Source of the DNA: Rachycentron canadum
Taxonomy: Eukaryota; Chordata; Actinopteri; Carangiformes; Rachycentridae
Direction of reading: 5' to 3'
Assembly (NCBI GenBank): GCA_038496675.1
Contig: CM076652.1
Coordinates: forward strand, 10,701,525-10,765,524
Length of the DNA: 64,000 nucleotides
This document shows, piece by piece, positions 21,761 through 31,870 of the stretch. Both the position numbers and the translations under genes were made by a program. Under the pieces are notes generated by a model. That model saw only the letters and a list, made by a program, of their open reading frames with translations, made no database searches and was not told where the DNA came from. Position 1 is the first letter of the stretch, and each line of letters starts with the position of its first letter.

Positions 21761-24600
21761 TTTCTAATATGTAGTCTTGCATCACCGCGTCATTTACGTT
21801 TCTTCATCGGAATTCGACACCCCCAGGTGTTTTCACCTTCTTGGCCCTGCGGTTATTTGAGTCGGGTTTTACTGGAATTCTCGTGGACTTTACTGTATTT
21901 TCCTACGTTAAATTAACCAGTGGATCCGTGTTGTTGTTCTACACTGTACGAGTTCATTGTTATAAACCGCTCGATCGCGGTGGTGCTTTTGAATCCGGTC
22001 ATTTAAAGGCCTGAAGATTTACAGTATGTGATGCAGAGTTTATCATCCATCATAATCCACATTCATAAAATCGATATTTCATCCATTTAAAAAAAAAAAA
22101 AAAAAAAAGATGCACTGGGCATCTCAACATTCTCCACAAAAATTGAGGGTTTTAAGATTTCAAACAACATGGGCACCAAATAGTTGAACTGGAACAAGAA
22201 GATTAAGATTATTTTAGTTTACACAGCATGTAATGTGATGCAAGAGACCCACAGGATTAGCAGTACCTATCAGACAGGGAGCTGAGTGTTGACATGCAAA
22301 TCCTGGTATATGCCGTACACATTTTCAGTATTTCAATTGCCAGAATGGTGCTTTATATTATCAAGGTTGGTCTACAATGCAACATGCCAAATACATTTTC
22401 ATATTGATATACACCATATGTATTTAAGATCAAATTCAAGGCCCAGCAAACATTTTGTAAACAGCTCGGATGACAACAGACTCTAGTCTGAGTAGAAGTC
22501 ACCTGTTCTGATTTGATGTGCTTTTATGAAAATATCATCCCCTGAAACCACCCAGTATCAGTGAAGTTAGGCAAATTGAATCTGGCAGTGATTGTAGTAT
22601 TTCAGTTATTTTTTAGTAGCATTTGTGTTGATTGTGCAGTGTAATTATGTGTCTTGTGGGACTTTCAGCATTAGAATCTTGCAGGTGTGTCATGCTTAAA
22701 AGAATATTTATTTTCGGACAGTGGGTGAGAATGTGGTGGGGATCCCCCTTATCTACATGACATAGATTTTAGCCAATATTACTAAAAAAGCATTACATAG
22801 CAGGCACCAAGCAAGGCTATGCTTCCTCTTTCCATTAGAATTTCAAAACTTCATTGCAAGGACAAGCACAACTATTGAAGATTGTTTTCTCCAGCTCTGG
22901 GGTTATTGTCCAAGTTTTTAAACATAGTAACAGTATAAAAGGTACTCAGGTCAGTAAAGAACTGCATTCTATCGTCATTCTGTCGTCTGATCATGTCACG
23001 GCCACCGGCTGCCTTAGTGATCAACATATACATTAGTCTGCACTGTTAAATGATACAGCTAAGCATATGTATTAGGAATAGAGAAGTGATACAGACTCTA
23101 ATGGAGCACTTCCCTTTTTCTAAACACTGGAGCTCAGTCCTTGTATAAACCTATTGGCCAGAAAATGCAGGCATCATCGCCATAAAGAATATTGGTATTG
23201 AATGACCGCACAAAAAGGTCATATCCCATTTCACACTTTCAATCACAGTGCAGAGGACAATGCCAGGATTCAGCTCGTCTGTGAGGTTCCATAGTCGTGT
23301 TAGTACAATGTAATACAGCTGATTTTGTTTTGATCCCGGATTCTCCTTTTTGGCTTTTATGTCTCTCTTTATCTCTAAGACTCACACAGAAAGACAAACA
23401 CTCGAAGCATTGTTGATTTGTAACATTATCTAAAAAAAAAAAGAAAAGGAAAAAAAAACTTTGGAAGATGGTTGGTGTTGTTGTGGCACTGGAGTTTCAT
23501 TGTGCATTAAAGAATGCTGTTCCCATAAGCAGCCACACCCTTACCTATGAATAGGACTTTGGCAGGCTGTGCCAGGCTGAGTGTGTGTTTGAATCTGTGT
23601 GGAGGCGAATCCTAGAAATATAAATGTTTGTTAATCTAGCACGATGTTTTAGATGTTTTGTCATGATCCAGGCACAAAATCTGTACGTGACTAAGATACA
23701 ATGCAAATTAATTAATTGTTACATAAAAGCACAACAGTGCAGTATTATAAGACTTCAGATTTAACATCAGGGTAAATGCCATTTGAATGAACTGATGTGT
23801 GGAAGTGTTTTCACTCAGCGCCCTCTGCTGTTGACCGGGGAAGGTTGGGCAGAGAGAGAAAGGGGAAACAGACAACTTTCTCTGCCCAAGAAAGGGGAAA
23901 GTTTGGAGGATATGACTGGTAGTTGCCCCACTGAGTGGCACATAGGCAAATGTATTTCTCTATTACTGTACTATTACAGTTATATTACCTAATGATATGC
24001 ATACACACAGGAAATCCTCTCTGCTACAGAATGAAGTCATAAAATATATGAATCACACCTCAACTATGAGGGAAAAACATGGCAACAAAGTTTCTTGCTC
24101 ATTGAGTGTTTGTAGATAAAGTAAGTAAAGAACTGTTAACGCCGATAAACAATGGTTTGAAAAGCTCTTGTCAAAGCCAGCGTCAGGGGAATGATAACAG
24201 ATATGCTTGGCCGTGAATCATCAGGTGCGCCTGGTTTATCTAGAGGCCACAGGTGAAGGAGGGCGAGTGTACAGATGACCACACACTGGAGTGACTGTAC
24301 ATGGAAACGAAGGTATTCCCCTCTGTTCTCTACAGTTTTACAGCACATTTCATTCATCAATTTTGTCAAAGGAAGAAGAGACGTGGGCGTGGCTTCTTCA
24401 TTTTTTTACTTTTTTTTTTTTGCACTCCCGTTTGTGTGGATGTGTCACAGCTGAGAGCAGTGTCAGCACAGAGGAAGAGAAGTTTCCTCACCAGCTGTCG
24501 GGGAACCCCCCCCCATCCATGAAACAGACAGATCAGGGCCAAGCACAGAGCCGCAGGAGGTAAGTGCTCCATTTCACCGCCAGAGGCCGCAAGTGTTACA
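21760..24600. other. irf7-ascl1b intergenic region
   Basis: I see no convincing exon. The stretch is mostly unique AT-rich DNA with a poly-A run (about 22088-22108), an A-rich run (about 23431-23458) and an imperfect hairpin near 23845-23895. Apart from the CTCF-like motif at 23816 I see no compact regulatory cluster. Confidence 0.5.
23816..23834 (-). promoter_or_regulatory. CTCF-like motif, reverse orientation
   Basis: CAGCGCCCTCTGCTGTTGA reads on the - strand as a motif with core CAGCAGAGGGCGC, a very good CTCF match. It points towards the + strand motifs at 2135 and 13980. It lies between irf7 and ascl1b. Confidence 0.45.
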
Positions 24601-25874
24601 TTTGTGTCAGGCGTTTATCATGGGCGGGTGTCCTCGCGCTTCAACACACTTCAGTTTTGCTGCCCAACGAGACTTTTCCACAGTCAAAACGTGTCAGGAC
24701 TCTTTTGGCAACACTGAATTAAACTAAAATTGGTTTCCCCCCTAATGCAATAACAATGATGATAATAATACACATGCGACTTAATCGTTTGAGCATCAAA
24801 TCCAGAACGAGGAGGAGGATGTCAGGTATAACTGTCCGGTCGGATGTGGTGCTGAAATGCACTGGGTTTGGCTTTTTTTTTTTTTTTTATCCCTTTTCCT
24901 TTAAACCGCGCGGGTGACAAACCGCACGCGCTCGCACAGAAGAAGAGGAGAGCGCGACCCTGCAGGGCTGAACGAGACTTTGCGGCGATAACCCGTCAAA
25001 ACACGTGCACAACGAGAGCGAGGGGCACCGCGGACGCGGCAAACGCGGCGCTTGCTCCCGAATTGCGTCGCGTCCCCTTCGCCAGCTTTGTAATTGCCAA
25101 TTATTGTGCTCGGAGACACGCTTGCAATTTATTTGGCCGTGTAAAGCTGCAGCCCGGATACAGCGGAGAGCGTCCTTGGTATTTGTGATTGTAAAGAGCC
25201 AGAGGAGAAAGATGGCCGAGGGGGGAAGACTGATAATTTGAAGACTTGCCAGGGGTACATTGTCAAATTCAAAAGGCATTTCAAAGAACCAAACCATTCA
25301 CTTTTTTTTAAAATTCTCTTCTTTTTTTCCTTTCCTCCTCCGTCCCCCCTCGTCCTTTCTTTCTTTTCGCACGGTTGCAGGCCGTTTGAATCCGACCAAT
25401 GGGCCTTCAAGTTAGAGACATTGGAATGTAAATGAGCCCAGCGCGTGCTCCCGGCGCAGTGAAAGCTCGGGATTGTTTATTGAGCTCCCGGAGCCACGCG
25501 CCTGGCCCGGGGGAGTCGGCGTGCAGAAGAATCACACAGCGGGGGCGGGGCCTCGCCACGAAGCGTGCGTCTCCCAAAAAAAAAAAAAAAGAAGAAGAAG
25601 AAGAAAAAAAAAAAAAGGGGGGTGGGTTGGGGCGCGTGTTGAAAAAGAGGAGTGCTGCCAAAGTTTGGGTCAGATCGGCTCGTGGAGTAACCAGTGAAGA
25701 GAGACTTGGACTAGAGTTAGCCACACGGTGCCCACGCGAAGGACACGAGAGCTGAGCACTGCCAACCCTCTCTGCTCTTCCTCCTCTCTCTAAGTTTCAC
25801 TGTTTTGGGCCCGCACTCGCCCCCCGCATCCGTCACCTCACTTCACGACAGCTGTCAGCGACTGTCCCCGCGAG
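24600..25874 (+). promoter_or_regulatory. ascl1b: ascl1b CpG-rich promoter and 5'UTR
   Basis: The sequence is GC- and CpG-rich from about 24900 to the start codon. It contains CACGTG (25002-25007, a possible Hes/Hey or Myc-type site), a CCAAT box (about 25397) and CAGCTG E-boxes (about 24494 and about 25848), the class bound by ASCL1 itself. A-rich and GAA-rich low-complexity sequence lies at 25577-25616. The start site cannot be fixed; no TATA box stands out. Confidence 0.5.
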
Positions 25875-26489
25875 ATGGAAACTACAACCATCACCACCAC
25901 GCAGACTGCATTCACCTTTGGACTTACTGAAAGGCGCGCCAGCATCAGCCTGCACGCCCCGGCGGCCCAGGACTGCGCCATCCCGGCCGCGCACCCCAAC
26001 GCCGGCGCAGCCGGCTACCAAAGCAAAGCCAAGGTGCTGAAGAGACAGCGCTCCAGCTCGCCCGAGCTCCTGCGCTGCAAGCGGCGCCTGAGCTTCAACG
26101 GGCTCGGCTACTCCATCCCCCAGCAGCAGCCGGTGGCCGTGGCCCGGCGGAACGAGCGAGAGAGGAACCGGGTCAAACAGGTCAACATGGGGTTCCAGAC
26201 GCTTCGTCAGCACGTGCCCAACGGTGCCGCCAACAAGAAGATGAGCAAGGTGGAGACCCTGAGGTCCGCGGTGGAGTACATCAGGGCGTTACAGCAACTC
26301 CTGGACGAGCACGACGCCGTGTCGGCTGCTTTCCAGTGCGGGCTGCCGTCGCCGACACTTTCCAACAGCTACTCCGCCGACCCGGAGTCGCCTCACTCCA
26401 ACTACTCGTCGGACGAAGGCGGCTACGAGCCCCTGAGCTCCGAGGAGCAGGAGCTTTTGGACTTTACCACCTGGTTCGACAGGTACTGA
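25875..26489 (+). CDS. ascl1b: Achaete-scute family bHLH proneural factor, ascl1 type (204 aa)
   Basis: This is a single uninterrupted coding exon. The basic helix-loop-helix domain spans about residues 90-146: the basic region RRNERERNRV, a first helix ending in LRQHVPNGAA and a second helix beginning KKMSKVETLRSAVEYIRAL. This matches ASCL1 and not ASCL2, which has leucine or serine changes at several of these positions. Upstream is the ASCL1-specific KRQRSSSPELLRCKRR segment. The C-terminus carries the Ser-rich YSSDEG and EEQELLDFT motifs of ASCL1. The N-terminus lacks the poly-Gln/poly-Ala tracts of mammalian ASCL1 and differs from ascl1a, which favours the ascl1b co-orthologue. ASCL1 pairs with E-proteins, binds CAGCTG E-boxes and drives neuronal commitment under Notch/Hes control. 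Confidence 0.93.
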   Translation: METTTITTTQTAFTFGLTERRASISLHAPAAQDCAIPAAHPNAGAAGYQSKAKVLKRQRSSSPELLRCKRRLSFNGLGYSIPQQQPVAVARRNERERNRVKQVNMGFQTLRQHVPNGAANKKMSKVETLRSAVEYIRALQQLLDEHDAVSAAFQCGLPSPTLSNSYSADPESPHSNYSSDEGGYEPLSSEEQELLDFTTWFDRY

Positions 26490-27425
26490 GAGTGACAGCG
26501 GCGTCGGTGCGTGAAGGCAGCTGACTTCTTTCAGACAGAAGACTCGATAGAGGCGTCAGATCAGTCTCGCCCTCGGTGCTTGGAAGTGATCTGTTGCCTC
26601 CCTCCCTCACCGGGCTGCTTCTGCCGGAGCAAAGCAATAGTGAGAAAGAAGAGAGAGAGGGAGAGAGTGAGCGAGAGGGACCCTGTTGTTGCATAGAGCA
26701 AAAATAGTCGCCCCCCAAGTCCCCACAAGAAGGAGGGAGTTGGACTCACTGGAAGTAAAGAACTGTTGATGTTATGCTTGAATTAAGTGCAATTAATAGG
26801 TGACACAGCAGCAGGCTCTGTAGAGACGGCGCTGTGGCTGCAGAGGACTTGTTTGGTGAGAGTTTCCTCACAGCAGGACTGCCTCCCTCTGCTGCCACAT
26901 CTGTTGGAAGACGCAACAAAGATGATGCATCAACAGACTTTCTTTTTTTTTTTTTCTTTTCTTTTTGCTCTACATGATGTGCATCATGCCCACCCCACCC
27001 CGCCTCCCCAAACACCTCCACTCCCTCCCACCCTCTCTTTCATAACAAAATTGTACCACACAACACAACTGTTGTACCACGAAGACATATTTTTGTACAT
27101 TGAGTCAGGCAAACAATGTTCTTGAACAACGTTCACTGCCACTTTTGCCGACAGTGTTTTGAGGATAGGCTGTCAGAAAAGCAGTTGAGTTGGCATGTAT
27201 GAGTTGTGTGACTGGACAGCAATATCGAGGCTACTACCTGTGACAGATTGTAGTTGTTGTTTTTTTTTTTGTTTGTTTTTTAAAAAAAAATAGGTGATAA
27301 GGAGACCTTTATTAATGTATGCACTTGTTCTCCATTTTCTGTAGCCTAAAATGTAAATATTTGATTTTAACAGATATATTTTGTGTAAGACTTTTATAAA
27401 TAAAGATGAATCTATTTATATTATA
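26490..27425 (+). other. ascl1b: ascl1b 3'UTR with Pumilio site and poly(A) signal
   Basis: About 930 bases follow the stop codon. TGTAAATA (27352-27359) is a canonical Pumilio recognition element. AATAAA (27399-27404) is followed by GT-rich sequence, a good cleavage context. Poly-T (about 26940-26960) and poly-A (about 27283-27291) tracts lie between. Zygotic neural transcripts often carry such post-transcriptional elements; regulation here is inferred. Confidence 0.6.
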
Positions 27426-27790
27426 CGCCTTTGCAGTGGTTTCGGTTCTTCAGTATGTTGCGCACATTTATAGCTCAGATGTGTGTGCGCGCGTGCGTGT
27501 GCGCAAAAGAGGGGGTGTGTGTGTGTTAGCGGCGGCGGTAATTGAGCAAACTAGGGAGATTCTCTTCTATTCAAAGCCCCTGCGTGACCTTTTCCCGACT
27601 TGGTTGCGCACACGGGGGAAAATTGCGCAGCTGGGTGAGCACTCAATAACCATTATAGACGCGCACCTTCTACGGCGCTTTGTCTGCATTCAGGACCGGG
27701 AGATTAATATTACGTTTCATGCATTGCATTGTTTCTTTTGCATACTCTGCTTTTACCCAATAGCCCAGAGGGCCTGGAGCGGAGGGAGAG

Positions 27791-27811
27791 GGGAGGGGGG
27801 GGGGGGGGGGG
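27791..27811. repeat. Poly-G tract
   Basis: A run of about 18 consecutive G follows G-rich sequence. It could form a G-quadruplex. It is also a likely source of length polymorphism or assembly error. Confidence 0.8.
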
Positions 27812-28296
27812 TGCAATTCACTGCGCTCAAAGGGTATAGACACTTTGAAATACGGCCTGGGGAAAGTCAGGCAAGACAATGAGTCGGGTCAAAATTCTTA
27901 TTGCCCGATTGAGATCAATCTAAATAAAACCCGGGGTTGTAGACTAGTTGTATCCCCGACTGTGTTTTTCACGGCGCACACAGCCCAATCAAAAAGCCTA
28001 TCTCCTGGCGAAATGGGGAGCACAACACCCCATTGTGAGCGCCATTGTGTGCGCCTTTGCGCCTCATTATGCGAATTATGGAAGATCTATTGTAAATAAA
28101 CACTGATGCCAAATTCGGCGAGGCAGGGCGAGAAATAACGAGTCTGATTTCACCTGGTGCTCTACGTGGGAGCGAGAGGAGGCTGTTTGAAGCTGGTCTC
28201 CTAGTTTAATGCACTCAGATGACCAAAAGACAATCAGCATAACTTTCACTTCTGGACTTTTGGAATCTGACTAAAAAGTCAAATTATGAGTGGGAT

Positions 28297-28373
28297 GCTC
28301 TCTCTCTCTCTCTCTCTCTCTCCCTCTCCCTCTCCCTCTCTCTCTCTCTCTCTCCCTCTCCCCCTCTCTCTCT

Positions 28374-28405
<32 letters not shown>

Positions 28406-28408
28406 GGC
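28297..28408. repeat. (CT)n/(CCCTCT)n microsatellite followed by (CA)n
   Basis: A 90-base pyrimidine run of CT with interspersed CCCTCT units, followed by a short CA run. It splits the candidate enhancer block. Confidence 0.95.
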
Positions 28409-29059
28409 CTGCAGGTGTAAGCCACGTGCCTGTACTGGGTGACAAAGGCCCCGGTGCTCCCATTGGTTAATGGCTCGCGTAGCCTATGTGTGTGCCCTGT
28501 CTGCCAGGGCGGTGACAAAAATCAAAGAAGTGATAAATGACATTAATTACGCTCTGCTTTATATCCTCCTACGTCACGAGGGACTCAAAAAGACAAATCA
28601 ATGTTGGGAGCAAAACACCCCGCTGCTCCATTATTACAGGGCTGAAATGGTGTTTCTTGTGTCCTTCAGTGTCAGGCAGAGGCCAGGGCGCAAAGTGAAA
28701 ATAAGCGCTTGTCTCTTGTCCTCCTAAGATGGATATGCAATTTTCTCCTCGGCTATATGGGGAGGAGCAGGGGAGAAATAGATTTATTCATGTCATTTTG
28801 TCGGTGGGTCATTCTCACTCTGACAATACATAAGGGCGATGTTAATTTTGGCGTAATCCAATGCTTGACAATCAATCACATGCAGCCAATTTATGCGTGC
28901 GTTTTAGTGCAAAGCCGTGATGTATGCGCAAACCACGGGGGACTATAATATAGGGCTAAATTGGCCAAGAGTGGGCTGGTGAGAGGTCATCTGTTGCTCT
29001 GAATGCAGTTATCAGAAAGCCCTGCGCTTTTAGGGCCATTTGTTCTGCCAGTGTGTGCG

Positions 29060-31040
29060 CAAATTGCACATTGCTGAACTAGTCTGTGTATTATGTTTTG
29101 ACCCCATCGGCAAAAAAAAAAAACAAACAAAAAAAACCGTTTATCCATGTATGCCCCACCATGATTCATTTCAGGGTTAGACAGTATTTACATAATAATA
29201 ACAGTCTAACTGCCACGATCTTCTCCCTCTCTCATTACGTTTCTCTTTATTCAAAATATAGCATCTCAGTGTGATTCGTTTAGAAATTGCGCAATAGTTA
29301 GGCGTATTATCATTTAGCAATCCATATAAATTATAAAAACACAAAGTTGTGTCATCAAACATCAAACACAAGTGGCCCATGAAGTGTGAGACAACTCAAT
29401 TTTGAATCGTTTGTCCTTCAAAGTTAAGTAAACTTGAGAAACCAGCCTGGATAATGTTCAGTGACAGATTCCTTCAAAAGGGAAGTTTCAGGGGGGGAGT
29501 ATTATCTCGAGAATGAGAGAGAGAGCAATGGTCCCACTGAATTTCATGGACATACAAATCAACTTTGTCCCAACATGGCCCTGTGTTGGGGGCACTGTGG
29601 ACGCCGCTGACCGCACCTGAGCCCAGTCACTACATAATTTGTCGCAATGTGTATGCCCATTATTGTAAGTTTTCAAGCATCCCATGTTCTGCACATAAAC
29701 AACAGATTCCTTACCATAAATATCTAAATGTCAGATGAAAATGTCAGATTCAAGGAGATAATGCAGTTGCTGAAGTTTTTATAACTCAAGAATGGAAGAT
29801 GTGAGTGTATGGCTCATCCTATCGCAGCTCAGATCTATATCCACTTGCAGAGCAACAGGTGCATCCAGAACCACATATGAAAGTAAAAACTCTGTGCTGA
29901 GGAAACCTGCATTTGCCTTTACCTCAGACTAAACTCAAACCTGTCCATACTGTATGTCCATGTCTTTCCTGATTCACAGTCATAATTCATAGGATAGAAA
30001 TTCTATCTTCTTATACTATATTATACTCTCCACAACAAATAGCTTTTGATGGTTAAAACACAACTTTTCCACAGAAAAGAACTTAAATGCAATGCCTGTT
30101 ATCTTCCTGGAAGGATTTTCAACTGATACAAGTAAATTAAACCACACACAAAGCTGTAGTTGCTCTGTGAAATACAGATCGGTGCCACAGCCGTAAAGAT
30201 GCAAATATGATAAATACAGTCGCAGACAGGGGAGGGATGACCAGAGACGGAGCTGTGATGTGGGTGGATGAGGAGGTGGCTCACAACCTTGAGCAATGCT
30301 TACAGAGGTGTTAATGTTTAAGCAGAGGCGCAGACATGTTTATATTTAACACAGACAGAAAACATACTGAACTGATTTGGAGTAGAGTCACTTACACACA
30401 CGCACACGCATACGCACGCTCACACACAATTGACCCCTTGGCTATTGATTGAGTGAGGTCCTGGAGAAGCTCTATAGACACAAGTATTTTGCACCTCTCT
30501 CTTTCTGACAGAGCTTATAGTCAGCCACTGACTTATGTGGATGCTGATATTTGCTGTGATGAAGTCGGCCTATAATTCTACAATCCTTGATACTTTAGTC
30601 TCCAGGTTTCAAAATCATCCTTTGTTACTTTGTTATCAAGATTTTCTCCTTCCCAGTGTGGGAGATGTGGGTTAACTGTTGAACTGTATATCAGCTGAAA
30701 AGACAGCGCACCACTCAGCGCGCTGACTTGTTCGTGATATGTGGATCATTAAAAGTGCCAAAATAGGTCCATCGCATTTCATTGAATCATTTCTCCCACT
30801 GCAAGCAATTATCATATGACCCCTCCACTGTGCTGGAAAACCTCTGTTCTATACAACGAAAAGCCTTACTAAATAGAAGTCTTGCTCACAGCCGCCAAGT
30901 CACTCTTACTCTCTGACAAAAAAGTCAGTCATTCGACTCATGTTTTTCTTCTATCTTTGTAAAAAGAAAGAAAGAAAAAAAAAAGAGAAATCTTTTTCTT
31001 TTCAAACGAATGTTAGAAAAAGGAGTTTGAATGTGTGCAG
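29060..31040. other. Intergenic, no gene seen
   Basis: AT-rich unique DNA. I see no exon-like frame and no recognisable repeat beyond short A-runs and a purine run (about 30961-30990). Confidence 0.4.
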
Positions 31041-31870
31041 CTCGGCACTTTTAACTGACACCTCTGTATGTGCGTGAATAGGCCCTAAACTTCAGACGAC
31101 CCAGCAGAGGAGGAACCAAGCTCAGGCCTGAAGGGTGGAGGGATGCAAGAGGTGGAGATGTGTGGTAGGGTGGAGGCGGTGGGGGCTGTGATTTGCATGG
31201 GCCATTGTGCTGCACAAGTTTGGGTGCTTTTTTTTTTTGGCCTGGGCCCTTTTGGCCATTTACTTCCACTCTGGCTGGCTGTGGCGGGCTGTGAATAGTC
31301 TCTGCTCGGAGGAGACACAAAGGCGCTTTTGTGCTACGGCCGCACCATATTCATCATGTAATGCCTGTAAGACAAATCTGATTGGACGTCTCTGTCACTT
31401 TGATGTGGGTCCAGAGTGCGAGTGGCCCTGAGATTGCTAACTTCACTCTCTATTGCCTATTCTACAGCATTGATATGGGGGTGGAGGCAAGGGGGGAGTG
31501 TGGAGAGGTGGTTGCGGGGAGAAGGAGGAGGGAAAAGGGAGAGCAGGCAGGGGGTAGTCCTCATTATTTGCAGGAGCAAATTCATAATAAATTTCCCCAT
31601 TCTACAAAACCGGGTCGAGATGATTGACACTACTTTACGCCAGGCTGAACAAAAGCCCTGATTGAGCAGAATACTAAATGAATGGGGCGAGCGTGGACTC
31701 AATTCAAACAATTTTAATCTCTCCCTGTCCTCCCTTATTTCTCCTCTCCTCCTCTCTCCCCCTTTCCCTCACACTTACCCTCTTTTTTCAACTCCAACTC
31801 TCCTGGCTCTTTTGTCCAGAGCATTCTCATTTTACAGGGTAATTCTACTCCAACGGATGTGCTAATTGTG
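31040..31870. promoter_or_regulatory. Candidate conserved non-coding element cluster
   Basis: Unique sequence of mixed composition. It has a near-palindromic pair of SOX-type sites (31316-31333), a PBX/MEIS-like TGATTGACA (about 31620-31628) and ATTA/AATAAATT cores (about 31585-31600). Several frames are open by chance but none has splice or protein character. It looks like a developmental enhancer; this rests on motif content alone. Confidence 0.3.

Larger units (their letters stand above)
27560..29060. promoter_or_regulatory. Candidate neural enhancer block downstream of ascl1b
   Basis: This is unique, non-repetitive sequence apart from a poly-G run and a CT/CA microsatellite. It is dense in developmental motifs: paired SOX-type CATTGT sites, the POU-like ATGCGAAT, FOX-type TAAATAAACA and several TAATTA/ATTA homeodomain cores. 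The densest part is 28020-28105, with another at about 28515-28560 and 28800-28935. No open frame is convincing. The cluster suggests a conserved non-coding enhancer of ascl1b; conservation was not tested. Confidence 0.4.

Noticed and set aside
24583..24597. CCGCCAGAGGCCGCAAG, a CTCF-like sequence near the ascl1b promoter; a similar case is at about 34610.
   Set aside because: Both lack the key third G of the GGG core, so they are too weak to list.
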